This document shows, piece after piece, positions 5,944 to 9,039 of a stretch of 9,039 bases of DNA (the stretch's first letter is position 1; every line of letters begins with the position of its first letter). Source of the stretch: Bacteroidales bacterium (GTDB taxonomy: Bacteria > Bacteroidota > Bacteroidia > Bacteroidales > VadinHA17). A model generated the notes under the pieces. The model searched no databases and was not told where the DNA came from. It saw only the letters and a program-made list of their open reading frames with translations. The position numbers and the translations under genes are program-made. The stretch is from contig PMNJ01000365.1 of NCBI GenBank assembly GCA_003162595.1, positions 1-9,039 on the forward strand, in the 5' to 3' direction.

Positions 5944-8900
5944 TTAAAAATCCAGGCTGAAAGACAAATAGAAAATTCTTGGAAGAATGTACCCGTTCTC
6001 GATACCCCAGGCCCAGTCAGCCCTGATGAAATAGCCAAGAATCTGAGCTCTTAGTCCTGCACCTACTCCCTCTACAATTGGATCCTTGTTTGAATCAAGA
6101 GTAACAGAAACCGGACCATTGGTAAGTTTTTCAGTATCGTAACCATTAGTACCCGACCATGGGGATTTTCCCGACCAGGCTGTTCCTATATCACCGAATC
6201 CAATAATTTGCAAACTATTCAGGAAGTTGGATCGTAGAGGATGACCGGCAAGATACCTTACAACCGGCCACCTTAATTCACTGTTTATGAGGGCGAAGCT
6301 ATTCCCGTTTCTTACATTTTGTGAGAAGCCTCTCATATTTGTCGCAAGCGCCTGGAAACCATAATTTACATTCGGAGTTACCGGTATAGTATTATCAAAC
6401 ATAGGGACTTTATTAAAAAGGTACCCCATCCAGTTATCAACACCACCAAGATAATATATCAACTTGGTAGGACCGAAGGATGTACTGGCTGCAAACCTGT
6501 TTGCCCAGATCAGTTCTCTGTGTATCCGGATATATTTTCTGAAATCAATTCCCAGAACAATCATATCGGATTTTTTACTGGTTATTTCTCTGTAATATTC
6601 CCCAAATATCTTAAACCTTGTGCCAAAATAAATATTAATAGTTCTATGGCGTGTATTATCAAAAATAACCTCTCCTTTGAGGCTTGCCCATTGCTGTGAA
6701 ATGTCAGGATAGTTAAGAGTAGCCATATCAGTCGCCAGAATGACATGCCGGTCGTACCTGTACGAAATAGTTCCCTTCAGTGCTAAAACAGGTGTAATGG
6801 GCTTAGCGAGAGAAAAGTATATATTTTGTGTGTAAGTTTTGAACAGAGTTGAATCTGAACTGAAATATGTCTCTCTGTGGTATATTAACTGCTTATCAAA
6901 GGTCCCTTTAAGGTTCTCGATACTAAGTAAATACTCATTACTGTCAAAATTTCCGGAAAACCTGAATCCACCTGTGATCCTGTAATCTTCGAACAAATCC
7001 ACTGTTCCGAATTTGGTCAGAAGGTTTACTCCGGGATTAAAATATGGAGCCCCACCGCTATAAACCTGGTACGAATTATCAAGAAAGCTGAAGTCGATCT
7101 GAGTAGCAATATAATTATTATAAAATGACGGCTCATAAATTCTAATAAGAGGAAGGTTAATATGCCCGGTATCGAGATCGATATCCATATATTTTTTCCG
7201 CCATAACTGATTATAGTAGTTTTGTTTCTCTATTTCAAAAATGTAATGATTTATATCAATGGGTTCATTCTTGATGTAATATTCATAAAGTGGTTTGGTA
7301 AGTGTGTCCCTTCTTTTTTTATCTTCCGCAACAAGCCATTGCCTTAATTGTTCTATACTGTCTGCTTTATGGAAATATTGATTTTTTTCGTTACGAAGTT
7401 TAGTATTAACCATCTCACCCGGAGGCACAGGATTTGATTGGCTTTGGAGCCCTTTCCTTAAAATATACTTCCTGTTGGTGAAAAGAACTTCACCAAATGG
7501 GTCAGTTCCGTTCGTGACTGAATGGTTCCTGATGTTCCTGTCATAATTGGTAAAAGGCTGGGAATTGATATAATATCTATAGTGAGCAATTGTATCAATA
7601 AAACTGATTGAACTGTCGAATTTTGCCGTGTACCGGTTAAATATCCCGTTCTGGTTGCCTATGTAGGTAAATCTGTTTTTTGCGATCTCTGATGCCTGAA
7701 ACCTGTCAATAAATTTTCCTTCAGGAAGCCTCACCAGTATATTGTTTCTTTTGGTTAAGTCGTAAGTAAAAAGGTCGAATGTCTGCGATACTTTTTCAAA
7801 AGGATCCGCTGTATTTGTAAGGGTATCAGATAATCTGTTTGATGAGAAGACAATTTCGTCAGGGGAATCTTTCATGAATGAAGGATTGAGATCGTCAGCT
7901 ATATCTCTGGTAATCTGTTCATTGGTTCCAGAGGCAATAGTATGAATATATATATCTGTTATACCATCTTTTACCGCAGAAAAGACGAGACGTGATCCTT
8001 CAGGAGAATATGAAAAATCAAGCACCTTATCAAAATAAAGAAGAACTCTTTTCGTGGTAGTTTTTTCATCTAGCCTGTAAAAATACATCTCAAGGTCAGA
8101 TTTTTCATCATTTATAAATGTCAGAATTTTCCCACTCGGGTGCCAGGCAATTACAGGGTAGGTATTATCAACAACCTGCTCGAATTTCGGCTCTTTTCTG
8201 AAAATTATTTTCCGTTTGCCCGTAGCCTGGTTGTACAGCCAGATTCGCTTCCTTCCCCAGTCATTGGTTACATACGCGATATAGTCGCCTCCTGGACTTA
8301 CTTTCACCTGCTGGTAGATCTGTTCTTTTTTTGATTTTATGATGGTGTTCGAATCATCAGGTGGGAGACTTTTATCACCTGAAAACTCTTCCGCATAGAA
8401 TTTTTTCCATTCTTTAAGAAGGTCTTTTAGATCCTGACCTATAACAAAAAGTAAACCGTCATCAATATTTTTATAAATTTTTGTAAGGTAGATTATATTG
8501 GGAATGAGCGCATCACCGTATTTTTTGCCTATGAATCTCCAGAAGGACTGACCGGCATCTATAGCATCATCGTATTCAAGATGGTTGATGTTTTTGAATT
8601 TACCCGATTTGAAGCCGTCTTTTACCCTGTTTTCAGCCTCATAGTCCCAACTGCCGCTTACATAACCAATGAGTCCTTTAATGTACCAGTCAGGCATGTT
8701 TATTAACGACGAGCTTGCTACTCTGTCTTTTACATCTGCATTGTATAACATTTCATTGATGATCACTTCGGTAATGGAAGCTGCAATCTGGCGCTTAAAT
8801 GCCTCATGGTCGCCTTCATAATAAAGCATTACTTTATTTTTAATGATCCTGTCGAAACCTCCGGTATTATAGCTATCTTCATCAAAAGTGACTAATCCGA

Positions 8901-9039
8901 TATTAGATTGTTTGAACTCGGAATTTTTATTATAAATGATGAATATGATCCTTTTTTCAAGAGAGTGATCGAAAAAATCCTCGATTTCAGCCAGTTTCTT
9001 TGTGGCATACTCTGCGGTGAACTGTGCTAAATCGCGGCC
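5944..9039 (-). CDS. TolB-like beta-propeller / outer-membrane barrel protein with degenerate peptidase-MA domain, 5'-truncated
   Basis: 1031 residues are visible; the frame continues upstream of the internal ATG at 8829 to the right edge, so the true start and signal peptide are missing. Visible residues 1 to about 215 resemble the peptidase MA-like fold (LAQFTAEYATKKL, then NSEFKQSNIGL, PDWYIKGLIGYV at 115-126, GQSFWRFIGKKYG). Where HExxH would be expected the sequence reads RQIAASITEV (83-92), so zinc and protease activity are unlikely. About 245-470 form a TolB/PD40-type propeller with repeats such as SPGGDYIAY, HPSGKILTF, SPEGSRLVFS and DEIVFSSNR. A lysine- and tyrosine-rich linker follows. 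From about 590 there is a transmembrane barrel like the bacterial surface-antigen (D15/Omp85) type, with VGAGLRAQILGYFIRADWAWG and the terminal FYLSFSLDF, a typical barrel-insertion end. Such proteins are often named TolB in Bacteroidota but are not the short periplasmic TolB. The role, perhaps outer-membrane assembly or transport, is unknown. Confidence 0.82.
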   Translation of the reverse strand, partial: GRDLAQFTAEYATKKLAEIEDFFDHSLEKRIIFIIYNKNSEFKQSNIGLVTFDEDSYNTGGFDRIIKNKVMLYYEGDHEAFKRQIAASITEVIINEMLYNADVKDRVASSSLINMPDWYIKGLIGYVSGSWDYEAENRVKDGFKSGKFKNINHLEYDDAIDAGQSFWRFIGKKYGDALIPNIIYLTKIYKNIDDGLLFVIGQDLKDLLKEWKKFYAEEFSGDKSLPPDDSNTIIKSKKEQIYQQVKVSPGGDYIAYVTNDWGRKRIWLYNQATGKRKIIFRKEPKFEQVVDNTYPVIAWHPSGKILTFINDEKSDLEMYFYRLDEKTTTKRVLLYFDKVLDFSYSPEGSRLVFSAVKDGITDIYIHTIASGTNEQITRDIADDLNPSFMKDSPDEIVFSSNRLSDTLTNTADPFEKVSQTFDLFTYDLTKRNNILVRLPEGKFIDRFQASEIAKNRFTYIGNQNGIFNRYTAKFDSSISFIDTIAHYRYYINSQPFTNYDRNIRNHSVTNGTDPFGEVLFTNRKYILRKGLQSQSNPVPPGEMVNTKLRNEKNQYFHKADSIEQLRQWLVAEDKKRRDTLTKPLYEYYIKNEPIDINHYIFEIEKQNYYNQLWRKKYMDIDLDTGHINLPLIRIYEPSFYNNYIATQIDFSFLDNSYQVYSGGAPYFNPGVNLLTKFGTVDLFEDYRITGGFRFSGNFDSNEYLLSIENLKGTFDKQLIYHRETYFSSDSTLFKTYTQNIYFSLAKPITPVLALKGTISYRYDRHVILATDMATLNYPDISQQWASLKGEVIFDNTRHRTINIYFGTRFKIFGEYYREITSKKSDMIVLGIDFRKYIRIHRELIWANRFAASTSFGPTKLIYYLGGVDNWMGYLFNKVPMFDNTIPVTPNVNYGFQALATNMRGFSQNVRNGNSFALINSELRWPVVRYLAGHPLRSNFLNSLQIIGFGDIGTAWSGKSPWSGTNGYDTEKLTNGPVSVTLDSNKDPIVEGVGAGLRAQILGYFIRADWAWGIENGYILPRIFYLSFSLDF

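Noticed and set aside
5796..6038. An 80-codon minus-strand frame spanning the end of the TolB-like gene and the spacer
   Set aside because: It overlaps the conserved barrel end in another frame, and its translation looks like non-coding sequence.

Overview
The window looks like a chromosomal, housekeeping-type segment from an AT-rich member of the Bacteroidota, probably an anaerobic or facultative member of the Bacteroidales or a neighbouring order. The clues are a GldB-family lipoprotein, a PorT-like outer-membrane barrel, an alanine racemase of the type fused to MurF in this phylum, promoter -7 boxes matching the Bacteroidota TAnnTTTG pattern, no obvious Shine-Dalgarno sites, and a clostridial-type 2[4Fe-4S] ferredoxin. 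The placement rests on sequence resemblance only; no search was run.

Layout. Bases 1-1010 (+) hold the C-terminal part of an alanine racemase whose reading frame enters from the left edge. Convergent to it (1038-1739, -) is a Crp/Fnr-family regulator that appears to lack both the cAMP-contact residues and the FNR cysteine cluster. Its 132-bp upstream spacer holds a -7 box, a 16-bp dyad of Crp-site geometry and a second inverted repeat. Upstream on the same strand come the glutamine-dependent NAD+ synthetase nadE (1872-3524) and, 10 bp before it, a PorT-like barrel protein (3535-4233), probably one transcript. A 257-bp divergent spacer carries a 96-bp inverted-repeat element built from periodic CACnAAG units. 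It is followed by a gldB-family lipoprotein gene (4491-5531, +). A strong hairpin terminator at 5532-5563 separates gldB from a convergent 55-residue ferredoxin gene (5586-5753, -), which has its own -7 box. The rest (5944-9039, -) is one very long gene, cut by the right edge, encoding a degenerate peptidase-MA-like domain, a TolB-type beta-propeller and a C-terminal outer-membrane barrel.

How the genes fit together. Most products serve the cell envelope: D-alanine supply for peptidoglycan, a PorT-like barrel, a GldB-type lipoprotein and a TolB-like/barrel fusion. NadE and the ferredoxin serve redox cofactor metabolism. The nadE-gldB neighbourhood resembles the linkage I recall in gliding Bacteroidota, here without gldC. 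No phage, transposase, CRISPR array, defence system, rRNA or tRNA was recognised. I see no clear case for a wholly new system. The most unusual items are the inverted-repeat element, the pseudo-peptidase/propeller/barrel architecture and the candidate operator upstream of the Crp-like gene.
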